Shown here: piece after piece, positions 9,421-17,423 of the stretch
How the letters are laid out: each line of letters opens with the position of its first letter
How positions within the stretch are numbered: position 1 is the first letter of the stretch
DNA from: SHYR01 sp036013055
GTDB lineage: Bacteria; Chloroflexota; Dehalococcoidia; UBA2979
Assembly: GCA_036013055.1 (NCBI GenBank)
Contig: DASCQM010000015.1
Coordinates: 1 to 64,000 of the forward strand
DNA length: 64,000 bases
Reading direction: 5' to 3'
Position numbers and translations under genes: made by a program
The notes under the pieces: generated by a model
What the model was told of the DNA's origin: nothing
Seen by the model: the letters and a program-made list of their open reading frames with translations, nothing else
Databases searched by the model: none

Positions 9421-10875
9421 CTATGTGCCGGCCACCGGTGCGCGATCGTCGGCGGCGCTCTCGCTCAGGAAGGCGCCGTATGCGTGCGCGTTCTGCAGCG
9501 CACGCGCCGCGCGCTCGAGTCCGTGGAACGTCGGTATCCCCGCTGCCATCAAGCGGTCGTGTACGGCCTGCACGATCTCCGGCGGGGGCATCGGATGGCG
9601 CTCCGCGATCACGACGATGTAGGGCTTCTTCGCGCGCGCGGCGAACTCGGTCATCGTGTCCAGCCGGGCCTCCCGTGCCACGTCGTTGTCGCTGCCGGGC
9701 GCGCCAAGCTGTGGCGACCACTCGTGGACGATCGCGTCGACCTCCTCGGCGGCATCGAGGCCGTCGAGCACACCGGCGGCGAAGTCCTCGAACTGATTGA
9801 ACGATGTCGACTCGATCGGGTTGTTGTAGTTGATCAACGGCGACGAGTGTCGGGATTCCATCGGTGCTTGCGACGCTTCCGAGAGGAGCGGCACTCGAAA
9901 GCCAGCCTTGCTCATGGTGTTCGCCATCTGCGTGGCTCGTCCTCCGGACACTGAATACAGCCCCAGACGGTTGCCGGTGATTGGCGGGAGCAGGATCAGC
10001 GCCTTGGAAGTGTCGATCATCTCCTGTGCGCTGTCAGCCTTGATCGCTCCGCACTGGCGCAGCATGGCTTCGTACACATCCTGCGACGTTCGCATCGAGC
10101 CGGAGTGCGACGCGATCGCGCGAGCCGAGTCGTCGGTCTCGCCAATCTTCCAGATCAACACCGGCTTCTTGCGGACCGCTTCGCGTAGCACGTCGAAGAA
10201 CTTTCGACCGTTGCCGACCCCTTCGAGGAATAGCGCGATCACCCGCGTCTGATCGTCGTGCTGCAGATAGTCCAGGTAGTCGGCGGCGTCGACCACGCGG
10301 CCGTTGCCCATGCTCACGACCTTGCTGATCGGAACACCGTTGAGTTCGGCCTCCTCGATGAATGACATCGCGGTCATGCCGCTCTGGCTGACGAAGCCGA
10401 TGTGTCCCGCCTCCCAGTCGCGGCGCTCGAGCCCGAATCCGGTGTCAGGGTTCCAGATGCCCATGCCGTTCGGGCCGACGAGCATCAGGCCCGCGCGCTG
10501 CGCCATGCCCACGATCTTCTCCTCGAGGGCGATGCCCTTTTCCGTACCGGTCTCACTGAATCCGGCGCTGAAGATCTGCGCGCCAAGGACGCCCTTGCGG
10601 ATGCAGTCCTCGATCACTAACGGCACGACAGGGGCCGGGACGGTGATGGAGACGTAGTCCACGTCGCCCGGGATCTCGGAGACGCTTGGATAGCTCTCCA
10701 CGCCGAGTTCGGACGCTCCGGGCCACTCATCGCGGTCGATGTTCACGTTGTACGTGGGGCCGGGGAAGTTCAGCGCGCGCCGCAGCCAGCTGTAGTTGCC
10801 CTGCTGCTTGGCTCCGACCACGGCGATTGAGCGCGGGTAGAACAACCGGTGCAGACGATGATCACTCGCGTCCAC
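9421..10875 (-). CDS. CoA-binding protein, alpha-subunit-like acyl-CoA synthetase (NDP-forming)
   Basis: A 484-residue protein resembling the alpha part of NDP-forming acetyl/acyl-CoA synthetases: an N-terminal CoA-binding Rossmann domain (FYPRSIAVVGA, then VDYVSITVPA and GAQIFSAGFSETG), followed by two succinyl-CoA-ligase-like flavodoxin domains with GPNGMGIWNP, FVSQSGMTA and the probable phosphohistidine region ASHSGSM. No ATP-grasp domain is fused and no beta-subunit gene is adjacent, so either a partner is elsewhere or the protein has another acyl-CoA role. GTG 10875 is preferred to ATG 10929 because GGAGGT sits eight bases before it and family similarity begins just after it. Coupled to the MFS gene downstream. 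Confidence 0.83.
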   Translation of the reverse strand: MDASDHRLHRLFYPRSIAVVGAKQQGNYSWLRRALNFPGPTYNVNIDRDEWPGASELGVESYPSVSEIPGDVDYVSITVPAPVVPLVIEDCIRKGVLGAQIFSAGFSETGTEKGIALEEKIVGMAQRAGLMLVGPNGMGIWNPDTGFGLERRDWEAGHIGFVSQSGMTAMSFIEEAELNGVPISKVVSMGNGRVVDAADYLDYLQHDDQTRVIALFLEGVGNGRKFFDVLREAVRKKPVLIWKIGETDDSARAIASHSGSMRTSQDVYEAMLRQCGAIKADSAQEMIDTSKALILLPPITGNRLGLYSVSGGRATQMANTMSKAGFRVPLLSEASQAPMESRHSSPLINYNNPIESTSFNQFEDFAAGVLDGLDAAEEVDAIVHEWSPQLGAPGSDNDVAREARLDTMTEFAARAKKPYIVVIAERHPMPPPEIVQAVHDRLMAAGIPTFHGLERAARALQNAHAYGAFLSESAADDRAPVAGT

Positions 10876-11257
10876 AAACTTCACCTCCGCCGTGCGGGCA
10901 CTTCCGGCATGGCCCCGCGACACTATCACAGCCGAATTGTGCTCATGGCCCCGACGTCGCCCTCACACCGAGACTTGACTGAGGTCCGTGCTGGTTGCTG
11001 GCCCGGGTGGAGCCTGCGGTGACCGGCTACTGGTAGGAGTTGTGGGTTACGTTTTCAGTCGGTCGAGCTTTCGTGCGCGGATCGGGGCCGGCGGCGCGGA
11101 GGAGATTGCGCGCAGGGCGACGGCGTGAGGCTTCTGCGAGATTAGTATTGGCGGAATTCCCGAAGTCGACGATCGGGAAGATCCCGACCGGTGACAACCA
11201 GTCAGACAGTCGCAAGATCGGCCGGAGTCGATCGATTCGACCGATGCGTCGGCGGGC
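10876..11257. other. Intergenic region, no gene seen
   Basis: No open frame here resembles a protein family. It separates the minus-strand CoA-binding gene from the aminotransferase remnant, also on the minus strand. A small inverted repeat, TCGGGA and TCCCGA around AGA at 11173-11187, might have been the terminator of the former aminotransferase gene. The stretch may be decayed sequence. Confidence 0.4.
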
Positions 11258-11535
11258 CTAGCCGTCGCCGAAGGCCTGCTTCACCGCTGCGAACGCGACA
11301 TTGGTGACCGCGAGCGTGCGCTCGATGTCCCCGTCGTTGTGCGCCGTGGAAATGAACCAGTTGTGTGTCGGGTGCAGGTAGACGCCCCGCTCCCGCCGAG
11401 GTCGAGGCGGAATCCCGCGGGCAGTCGAGCCGCCGACTGATGTCCGTACATCCCACCTGGCAGGACGCGCGACGCGCGTTCCCGCAATGACGCATCCCGG
11501 TCGTACGTGTTTAGGCGTTGGTCTGAAGTCACCAC
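11258..11535 (-). pseudogene. Remnant of a class III aminotransferase (glutamate-1-semialdehyde aminotransferase-like)
   Basis: Two pieces of one protein family are stuck together out of frame. From GTG 11535 the minus strand reads an aminotransferase N-terminus: RASRVLPGGMYGHQSAARLP. From about 11395 a different minus frame reads the C-terminus: GVYLHPTHNWFISTAHND followed by DIERTLAVTNVAFAAV, ending at the stop at 11258. These match the two ends of glutamate-1-semialdehyde-2,1-aminomutase-like proteins of roughly 430 residues. The PLP-binding middle of some 350 residues, including the Schiff-base lysine, is missing. The remnant therefore reflects an internal deletion of about 1 kb and cannot encode an active enzyme. 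Confidence 0.72.
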
Positions 11536-11681
11536 CGGTCGCTACCCCTCGTTTCGGGCCACACGCCCGGCGGGTCGCGAGCGACCGACCAGGCGCTTGC
11601 TGGTGCCGCGACGGTAGCAGCATGACGGCCGCAGGGGGCGCGATAATTGACTAAGACATTCAAGTTCATCATGATCGTCCG

Positions 11682-13295
11682 ATGTCAATCTTTGCTGCCT
11701 CCGACGAACCATACGACGTGCTCGCGAAAGCGACGCAATACGCCTCTTCCGGTCAAGCTGACCGCCTGACCGAGGAAGACTCCGTCACCGCCGGCAAACT
11801 TCGCCTCGTCGGCGTCTACGACGATCGCCAGCGTGGCTACTTCATGCTCCGCACACGCGTCCCCGGTGGGCGCCTGACGTGGCAGCAGGCCGAGACGATC
11901 GGTCGTGTCTCCGAGGACTTCACGAAGCGTCCGCCTGAGCACGACATCGGCCCCGAGCAGTTCCTTGAGATCACGACGCGGCAGGACATCCAGTTCCACT
12001 GGATTCGCCCCAGCGACCTACCCGAGATCTGGCGCCTCTACGACGATGTCGATCTGCTCTCGGTGCAGGCCTGTGGCGACAGCATGCGCAACATCACCGG
12101 CTGCCCGATCGCGGGCGTCGATCACGATGAGGTGATCGACGTCTCTGGGCTGATCCAGGACCTGAATCTCTTCTCACTTGAGAACGCGCAGTATGGCGCC
12201 GGCCTGCCGCGCAAGTTCAAGGTCGCGGTCACCGGCTGCCGCGAAGACTGCATCCTCGCGCGCATCAACGACATCGCCTTCACCCCCGCCGAGCGCGACG
12301 GTGAGGTTGGCTTCCACGTCTGGGTCGGCGGTGGGCTGAGCGACTACGCGCGGCTGGCATCTTCGCTGGAGATCTTCATCACCATCGACCAAGTGCAGGA
12401 CACGATTTGCGCCGCGATCGACCTCTTCAAAGAGGTTGGCAATTACGAGGATAAGGCGGTCAACCGCTTCCGCCGCGTCGTCGACGAACTCGGCATCGAG
12501 CGCGTCCGCGAGGACATCCGCGGCCGACTGTCGTTCGACCCGCCCTCGCTCGGCACCGACCTCACCGTTATCCCCCGCTACGACCACGTCGGCGTCCACC
12601 CGCAGACCGAAGACGGCAAGGTCTACCTCGGGCTCGCCGTGGCCGTCGGCCGCATGAGCGGCGAGGAGATGATCGAGATCGCCCATATCGCCCGTGACTT
12701 CGGCGACGGCGAGGTTCACCTTACGCCGCGCCAGAATCTCGTGATCACCGGCGTCGACGAGGGCCGGGTCGAGGCGCTGCTCGAGCGTCCGATCCTGCAA
12801 CGCTTCTCGCCGCGTCCGCCGGCCGCTCGACGTTCGATCGTGGCCTGCACCAGTGCCCCGTTCTGTAAGTTTGGCATCGTCGATGCCAAGGCGATCGGCC
12901 GTGACCTCACGGACCGGCTGAACGATCTCGCTGACGGCACCGAGTCGCTGAAGATCCACATCAGCGGCTGTAAGGCGTCATGTGCGCAGGTGCAAATCGC
13001 GGACATCGGGCTCCGTGCCACGCTTGCCAAGGATGAGGCTGGCTACCACGAGGCGTTCGATGTCGCGCTTGGCGGCAACATTGTCGCCGGTCAGCTCGCG
13101 CCGTGGGTCGAGCTTGAAGTCCTGGCCGAAGAGACGTTCGAAGCGATCAAGCTGCTCGTCGCCGCCTACCACGGCGAACGGGAAGAGAGTGAGTCGTTCG
13201 GCGCATTCCTCGACCGCATTGGCATCGATCGCGCGGCCGAATTCTTCAGGGACGTAACTTCGAGTCAGGCAACCGCCCGGGAGGCAGCGCTGTGA
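11682..13295 (+). CDS. nirA: Sirohaem ferredoxin-type nitrite (or sulfite) reductase
   Basis: A 537-residue member of the sirohaem/[4Fe-4S] nitrite and sulfite reductase family, catalysing six-electron reduction of nitrite to ammonia or sulfite to sulfide. Two pseudo-symmetric ferredoxin-like halves are visible. The first holds DIQFHWI and VTGCREDC; the second holds LTPRQNLVITG. The four cofactor cysteines are Cys389 and Cys395 in CTSAPFC and Cys430 and Cys434 in GCKASC, the pattern of the coupled sirohaem-cluster site. Start ATG 11682 has no clear ribosome site. The stop overlaps the GTG of an FrhB-like gene, so the two products are probably made together. With nitrate reductase genes 3 kb downstream, nitrite is the likelier substrate. 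Confidence 0.87.
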   Translation: MSIFAASDEPYDVLAKATQYASSGQADRLTEEDSVTAGKLRLVGVYDDRQRGYFMLRTRVPGGRLTWQQAETIGRVSEDFTKRPPEHDIGPEQFLEITTRQDIQFHWIRPSDLPEIWRLYDDVDLLSVQACGDSMRNITGCPIAGVDHDEVIDVSGLIQDLNLFSLENAQYGAGLPRKFKVAVTGCREDCILARINDIAFTPAERDGEVGFHVWVGGGLSDYARLASSLEIFITIDQVQDTICAAIDLFKEVGNYEDKAVNRFRRVVDELGIERVREDIRGRLSFDPPSLGTDLTVIPRYDHVGVHPQTEDGKVYLGLAVAVGRMSGEEMIEIAHIARDFGDGEVHLTPRQNLVITGVDEGRVEALLERPILQRFSPRPPAARRSIVACTSAPFCKFGIVDAKAIGRDLTDRLNDLADGTESLKIHISGCKASCAQVQIADIGLRATLAKDEAGYHEAFDVALGGNIVAGQLAPWVELEVLAEETFEAIKLLVAAYHGEREESESFGAFLDRIGIDRAAEFFRDVTSSQATAREAAL

Positions 13296-14518
13296 ACCCC
13301 CAAGTGATCGACCCATCGGGCGACATCCGCGAAGTCGTCGCCCAGCGCTCCGGCACCGGCGAGCTGACGAATAAGATCTGGTTCCATAAGACCGCATCCG
13401 CCGTGATCGACGCTGACCGGTGCGTCCGCTGCGGCGCCTGCATCGCGGCTTGCCCATCGCAGTCGCTGACCGGTGCCGAGGACGGCCTGCCCACGCTGGT
13501 CAAGATGTGCACCGGCTGCTCGCGCTGCTGGGACTTCTGCCCGCTGGCGGGGATGCGCCCCGAGCGCCTCTGGAAACTGACCGAAGGCGATGACTTCGAA
13601 CTCAATGGCATCGGCATCGTGAACGCCGCGTACAGTGCCCGGTCGGTGGATCCGCCCGCCGGCGCGCAGGATGGCGGCGTGGTCACGTCGATGCTTGAGC
13701 GCCTGCTCGTGAGTGACGAAATCGACGGCGTGCTCGTCACTCGGCGGCGCGGGGCGTTCGAGTCGGAGCCGTACATCGCTCGCACGCCTGAGGAGCTCCA
13801 CGCCAGCGCCGGCAGCATCTACGACCAGAGCCTTCCGCTCGTGCTCGTAGACCCGAGCGTGCTCAAGAGCAGCGACCGCATCGCCGTCGTCGGCACGCCC
13901 TGCCAGATCAACGGCTTGCGCGCGCTGAAGGAGTTTGGCGTTGCGCACCGCGACAACGCGGCCGACAACGTTACGCTGACGATCGCGCTCTTCTGCACGC
14001 GCTCCTTTGACGGTCGCAAGCTCGCCTCGTTGTTGCTCGACCGCGGCGTCGCGCTCGCGCGCGTCGCTACCGTCGCCGTGCAGGACGCGTCGCTGCAGTG
14101 CCACACCGCAAATGGCGAACTGCTCTTCGAGGCGCCGGTCAAGGAGTTCCGCGACGCCGCTCTGCGTGGCTGCGACGAGTGCGCCGACTTCACGGGGCGG
14201 CTCGCCGACATCTCCGTTGGCAGTCTCGGCACAGAGGAGGGTTTCACCACTGTCGTCGTGCGCAGCGAGGCAGGTGCACGGGCGTGGGGTCAGGTGACCG
14301 ACGCGGTTGAGTCCACCGACGACTACGACCTCGAACCAGTGCGCAAACTCGAACGCCGTGGCCGTCGCAGCGCGACGCGCAAGCTCGAACGTGAGTTCGA
14401 TCCGGACGGGCCGCTCTGGATCACCTACGCGGAGCATCTCCTGAACTACACGGATGGCGACCGCGCGCCGGTGACACCACCGGGCTTCCGCAGCCACCAC
14501 TACACGGTTTCCTGCTGA
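13292..14518 (+). CDS. FrhB-like iron-sulfur flavoprotein, partner of NirA
   Basis: A 408-residue protein of the coenzyme F420 hydrogenase/dehydrogenase beta-subunit (FrhB) family. Two [4Fe-4S] ferredoxin motifs come first, CVRCGACIAACP and CTGCSRCWDFCP, then the FrhB body with QDGGVVTSMLERLL, the VVGTPCQINGLRAL segment and IALFCTRSF. Family members bind FAD and pass electrons between F420H2 or ferredoxin and iron-sulfur clusters. GTG 13292 overlaps the nirA stop (GTGA), indicating tight coupling. The pair resembles, as two chains, the domain combination of the methanogen F420-dependent sulfite reductase Fsr. Whether F420 or ferredoxin is the donor is not shown. Confidence 0.86.
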   Translation: MNPQVIDPSGDIREVVAQRSGTGELTNKIWFHKTASAVIDADRCVRCGACIAACPSQSLTGAEDGLPTLVKMCTGCSRCWDFCPLAGMRPERLWKLTEGDDFELNGIGIVNAAYSARSVDPPAGAQDGGVVTSMLERLLVSDEIDGVLVTRRRGAFESEPYIARTPEELHASAGSIYDQSLPLVLVDPSVLKSSDRIAVVGTPCQINGLRALKEFGVAHRDNAADNVTLTIALFCTRSFDGRKLASLLLDRGVALARVATVAVQDASLQCHTANGELLFEAPVKEFRDAALRGCDECADFTGRLADISVGSLGTEEGFTTVVVRSEAGARAWGQVTDAVESTDDYDLEPVRKLERRGRRSATRKLEREFDPDGPLWITYAEHLLNYTDGDRAPVTPPGFRSHHYTVSC

Positions 14519-14712
14519 CCGAGTAGCCGGCCCAGCGAACGAGCCGCCCCGCGGCAACGTCGGAGGTTGGCGACGCCCGATGCTGCTCGATCGCGGCCGT
14601 TCAAGGCGTCCGACGGGTGTGATCGGGGTCACCGTCGCGGTGCGGCAGTGGAGTAACGTTCCAACCTCACGAATGGGTGCTGTTTGGTGCCCGCCAGAGA
14701 GGGTGCGGCAAG

Positions 14713-15183
14713 ATGTCAATCAGGCTCGGTGACGAGGCCCCAGAATTCACACAAGAGAGCATAGAGGGCGCAATCAACTTCCACGAATGGCTGGGCGGGA
14801 GCTGGGGGATCCTCTTCTCCCACCCGGCCGTCTTCACGCCCGTCTGCACAACAGAATTGGGAACGGTTGCGGATCTCAAGTCTGAGTTCGAGCGGCGCAA
14901 CGTGAAGCCGATCGCGCTCACCGTCGACCCCGTCGACAAGCACGAGGGCTGGGCGGCCGACATCGCGGAGACGCAGGGCACCGCCCCGAACCTCCCGCTG
15001 ATCGCCGACGCCGACCGCAAGGTGTCGGAGCTCTACGACATGATCCACCCAGAAGCCGACGCCACTGACGCTGTGTGGCAGGAGGGTGACGTTCGTCCAT
15101 CTGACGAATGTTCGGTCTCACGCCTGCCCATGTTAGGCTGCCGGCGCCATGGACATCGCGATTCAGCTCTTCCAGCGAATTGA
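14713..15183 (+). pseudogene. C-terminally truncated peroxiredoxin (Prx6/1-Cys type)
   Basis: The first 118 or so residues are a good peroxiredoxin: LGDEAPEF, then HPAVFTPVCTTELG with peroxidatic Cys45, then ALTVDPVDKHEGW and LPLIADADRKVSELYDMIHPEA. Family members of the Prx6 type run to about 210-220 residues, with a TVRSVFVI strand next. Here the sequence leaves the family at ADATDAVWQEGD and ends in unrelated residues that overlap the start of the next gene at 15149. No other frame restores the missing part, so this looks like a deletion rather than a single-base shift. The protein lacks the last beta strands and dimer arm and is probably inactive. ATG 14713 is preferred to the upstream 14677. 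Confidence 0.65.
15131..15139 (+). promoter_or_regulatory. Extended -10-like element TGTTAGGCT
   Basis: TG-T-TAGGCT ends nine bases before ATG 15149. The gene has no ribosome site, and this spacing would start transcription within a few bases of the ATG, giving a nearly leaderless mRNA. The same arrangement precedes the paralogue at 15592. Confidence 0.4.
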
Positions 15184-15535
15184 CGACGAATCTGGAGAGG
15201 CCGTCGATCCGCTCGACGGTGTGCTCGCCGTCGATGGCCTGCCGCACCAGCGCGTGATCGTCGCCCGCGTGGCGATTACTGACCCGCACATGGAGCTGAT
15301 CGGTGAGGCCACGGAGTTCTGGGGGCAATGCGTGCTGGCCGGTCGCCGCGCTTTCCCCGATGGTCCACCTGAGCTCTGGGAGAGCGTGACAATGCACGAT
15401 CCCGGGCAACGGGAGTTCTCGTTCACGGTGCCGGTGCTGGTTCTTGCCTCCGTATCTGGAAACTACGAGGTCGCCGTCTACGCGCGCCGCTCAGAGGTCG
15501 CCCGAACCTCGCTGGTGATCGCGGTTGACCGCTAG
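15149..15535 (+). CDS. Unrecognised small protein, paralogue 1 of a tandem pair
   Basis: A 128-residue acidic protein that I do not recognise. It aligns along its whole length with the product of the next gene: the LFQRIDD/LFDRLEE start, AVDPLxG, a GLPH or ALPH turn, EFWGxCV, PPELW, and a C-terminal strand GNYEVAVYA. Alternating hydrophobic residues suggest a beta-sandwich. No signal peptide, membrane segment or catalytic motif is visible. The architecture vaguely recalls small DUF6941-type proteins, but this is not established. There is no ribosome site before ATG 15149; an extended -10-like element lies just upstream, suggesting leaderless transcription. It overlaps the tail of the truncated peroxiredoxin. 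Confidence 0.68.
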   Translation: MDIAIQLFQRIDDESGEAVDPLDGVLAVDGLPHQRVIVARVAITDPHMELIGEATEFWGQCVLAGRRAFPDGPPELWESVTMHDPGQREFSFTVPVLVLASVSGNYEVAVYARRSEVARTSLVIAVDR

Positions 15536-15574
15536 CTCGCACAGCTCCGGTGGAAGCACCTGCAGACGAGCCGT

Positions 15575-15583
15575 GCTAGCCTC
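15575..15583 (+). promoter_or_regulatory. Extended -10-like element TGCTAGCCT
   Basis: TG-C-TAGCCT ends eight bases before ATG 15592, mirroring the element before the paralogue at 15149. It suggests the duplicated gene carries its own promoter and a very short or absent leader. Confidence 0.4.
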
Positions 15584-15591
15584 CGCCTCCG

Positions 15592-15990
15592 ATGGCTGCT
15601 CCAATGGATATCGAAATTCACCTCTTCGACCGGCTCGAGGAGAGCACCCGCGATGCGGTTGACCCGCTGAACGGTATGCTCGTCGTCGAGGCGCTGCCGC
15701 ATGAGCAGACGATCGTTGCGGTCGTCGTGATCACGAACGCGAGTGAGGAGCTGAACGGCGAGTCGGTGGAGTTCTGGGGGCGCTGCGTGCGCGCCGGAAC
15801 CCACGAGGAACCGACAAACCCGCCCGAACTCTGGATTCGCGTGGACTTCAGCGCGCCTGACGAAGAGAGCTACCGCTTTCCCGTACCGGTTGTGGTCGAT
15901 GTCCCGGAAGCCGGCAAGTACGAAGTCGCTATCTATGCCGTAACTTCGGAAGTCTCCCGCGTGCCGCTCGAGGTTACGCTCGCCGGCTAG
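15592..15990 (+). CDS. Unrecognised small protein, paralogue 2 of a tandem pair
   Basis: A 132-residue acidic protein, clearly homologous to the preceding gene product. Shared landmarks are DIEIHLFDRLEE, AVDPLNGMLVVEALPH, EFWGRCVRAG, PPELWIRV and GKYEVAIYA. The start could be ATG 15592 or ATG 15604; the second gives the same N-terminus as the paralogue. It appears to be a beta-rich soluble protein with no signal peptide. The pair sits between the NirA-FrhB unit and the nitrate reductase cluster, but nothing in the sequence ties it to nitrogen metabolism. Function unknown. Confidence 0.68.
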   Translation: MAAPMDIEIHLFDRLEESTRDAVDPLNGMLVVEALPHEQTIVAVVVITNASEELNGESVEFWGRCVRAGTHEEPTNPPELWIRVDFSAPDEESYRFPVPVVVDVPEAGKYEVAIYAVTSEVSRVPLEVTLAG

Positions 15991-16485
15991 CGGCGTGATT
16001 CGCTCGTCCTCTGACCTGCTATCATGCTGGATCTCTCGTATTCTCGCGCTTGAACCGTCGCGCATCCTCGGGTTCTCGCGAGCGTTAGGTCCTAACACCG
16101 GCGGCTCTCAGCGACGCAGGTGAAGACCGATCGTTTCGATCGCAAGCCGGCAGTGCACTTGATGCGGGACCCCGCGACCGCTCTGCGAGTCCGTCCGGGA
16201 GCGCATCGGATGGGACGTTGTTCGCCTCTCCTGAGTTTGACCGGGCCAAAGTTCCCAGATGGCTCAGGACTAAGGTCACTTACCCGGTTCCGCACGCTCA
16301 TGTGAAATGACTCCGCTCTATCAGGATGCCAGCGACGGGAGTCTCATGCGCAGACGGGTGCGGAATCAGATGTTCAGCGCCGATCTGACGTATCTACGTT
16401 CATCGCCATCCCGTCAGGCTACCTGTCCCTCCAGTGAGTCGACCGTGACTGCCCAGCCAGAGACATTTTTCGGGAGCGCCCGCTC
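15991..16485. other. Intergenic region before the nitrate reductase cluster
   Basis: No convincing gene. It must hold the promoter of the cytochrome-narGHJI cluster. An extended -10-like TGCTATCAT lies at 16017-16025, and a small palindrome TTAGG-T-CCTAA at 16085-16095. I looked for an FNR-type site (TTGAT, four bases, ATCAA) and found none. A long leader or small RNA is possible but not supported. Confidence 0.4.
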
Positions 16486-17400
16486 ATGACACGAAGAACC
16501 GCCACGAGAAGCACCGCCACGAGAAAGGGCCTCTGGGCCGCTCTATTCGCCCTGCTGCTCGTGTTTTCGCTTGTAGCGGTGCAAAACCGTGCGCTGGCTG
16601 TTCCCGCGCCCGCCGTTAGCGCGGACTACGCCGTGACCCCATCGCAGGACAGCGCCGCCGACGGCCAGGCGCTCTTTGAGAGCACCTGCATCGCCTGCCA
16701 CACGATCGGCGGCGGCGACGGCATTGGCCCCGACCTGGAGGGCGTGACCGCCCGACGTGACGCCGCCTGGCTGGCGTCGTGGCTCGCGGACCCGCCGCAG
16801 CTGATCGCTGACGGTGACCCGATCGCCACTGAGATGGTCGCGACCTTCAACGGCATCGAAATGGCGAACTTCGGGCTGTCTGCAGCGCAGATAGATTCCT
16901 TGATCGCGTTCTTTGACTCCCAGGGCGGCGGGGATGCCGCACCGACGACCCCTGCCCCCGCCACGGCGACGGGAGAGGGTGATTCTGACGCCGGCAGGAA
17001 CATCTTCACCGGCGTCACACGCCTCGAGAACGGCGGCCCCTCCTGCCGTGCGTGCCACAGCAGTGGCGGCATCGGCGGACTCGGTGGCGGCAAGCTCGGC
17101 CCGGACCTGACCGGAGCCTACGCGAAGCTAGGCGACACCATGATCCTGTGGCCCGAGATGTCCCAGACAATGAAGCCGATCTTCACGGAGAAGCCGTTGA
17201 CGGCCTCCGAGAAGGCGGATCTGCTCGCATTCTTTAGCTCAACCGATGTGACCAAGCGGTCGACCGAAGTGATCGGTCAGCTCGTCGGGCTGGCGGTCGT
17301 TGGCATCGTCGTCATCGGGGTATTGATCCAACTGATTTGGCGCCGCCGCCTCGCGGGGGTGCGTATTCCGATGGTCGAAGACCAGCGGAATGACGACTAA
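16486..17400 (+). CDS. Membrane-anchored dihaem cytochrome c, NarC-like
   Basis: A 304-residue exported c-type cytochrome. Residues 1-39 are a basic n-region plus hydrophobic signal. Haem site one is CIACH at 68-72 and site two CRACH at 187-191, in two cytochrome c domains joined by a Thr/Pro/Ala linker at about 145-165. A C-terminal membrane helix at about 262-284 is followed by a short basic cytoplasmic tail. It lies 23 bases before narG in the same direction. This recalls the Thermus nar operon, where a dihaem NarC precedes narG and is needed for the enzyme. It probably carries electrons between the quinone-linked NarI and the outside, or helps mature the complex. Confidence 0.88.
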   Translation: MTRRTATRSTATRKGLWAALFALLLVFSLVAVQNRALAVPAPAVSADYAVTPSQDSAADGQALFESTCIACHTIGGGDGIGPDLEGVTARRDAAWLASWLADPPQLIADGDPIATEMVATFNGIEMANFGLSAAQIDSLIAFFDSQGGGDAAPTTPAPATATGEGDSDAGRNIFTGVTRLENGGPSCRACHSSGGIGGLGGGKLGPDLTGAYAKLGDTMILWPEMSQTMKPIFTEKPLTASEKADLLAFFSSTDVTKRSTEVIGQLVGLAVVGIVVIGVLIQLIWRRRLAGVRIPMVEDQRNDD

Positions 17401-17423
17401 CAGAGCTTTCGGAGGTTACTGAT

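Noticed and set aside
15991..16485. Short open frames upstream of the cytochrome c gene
   Set aside because: None has a ribosome site, a family resemblance or a consistent codon pattern.
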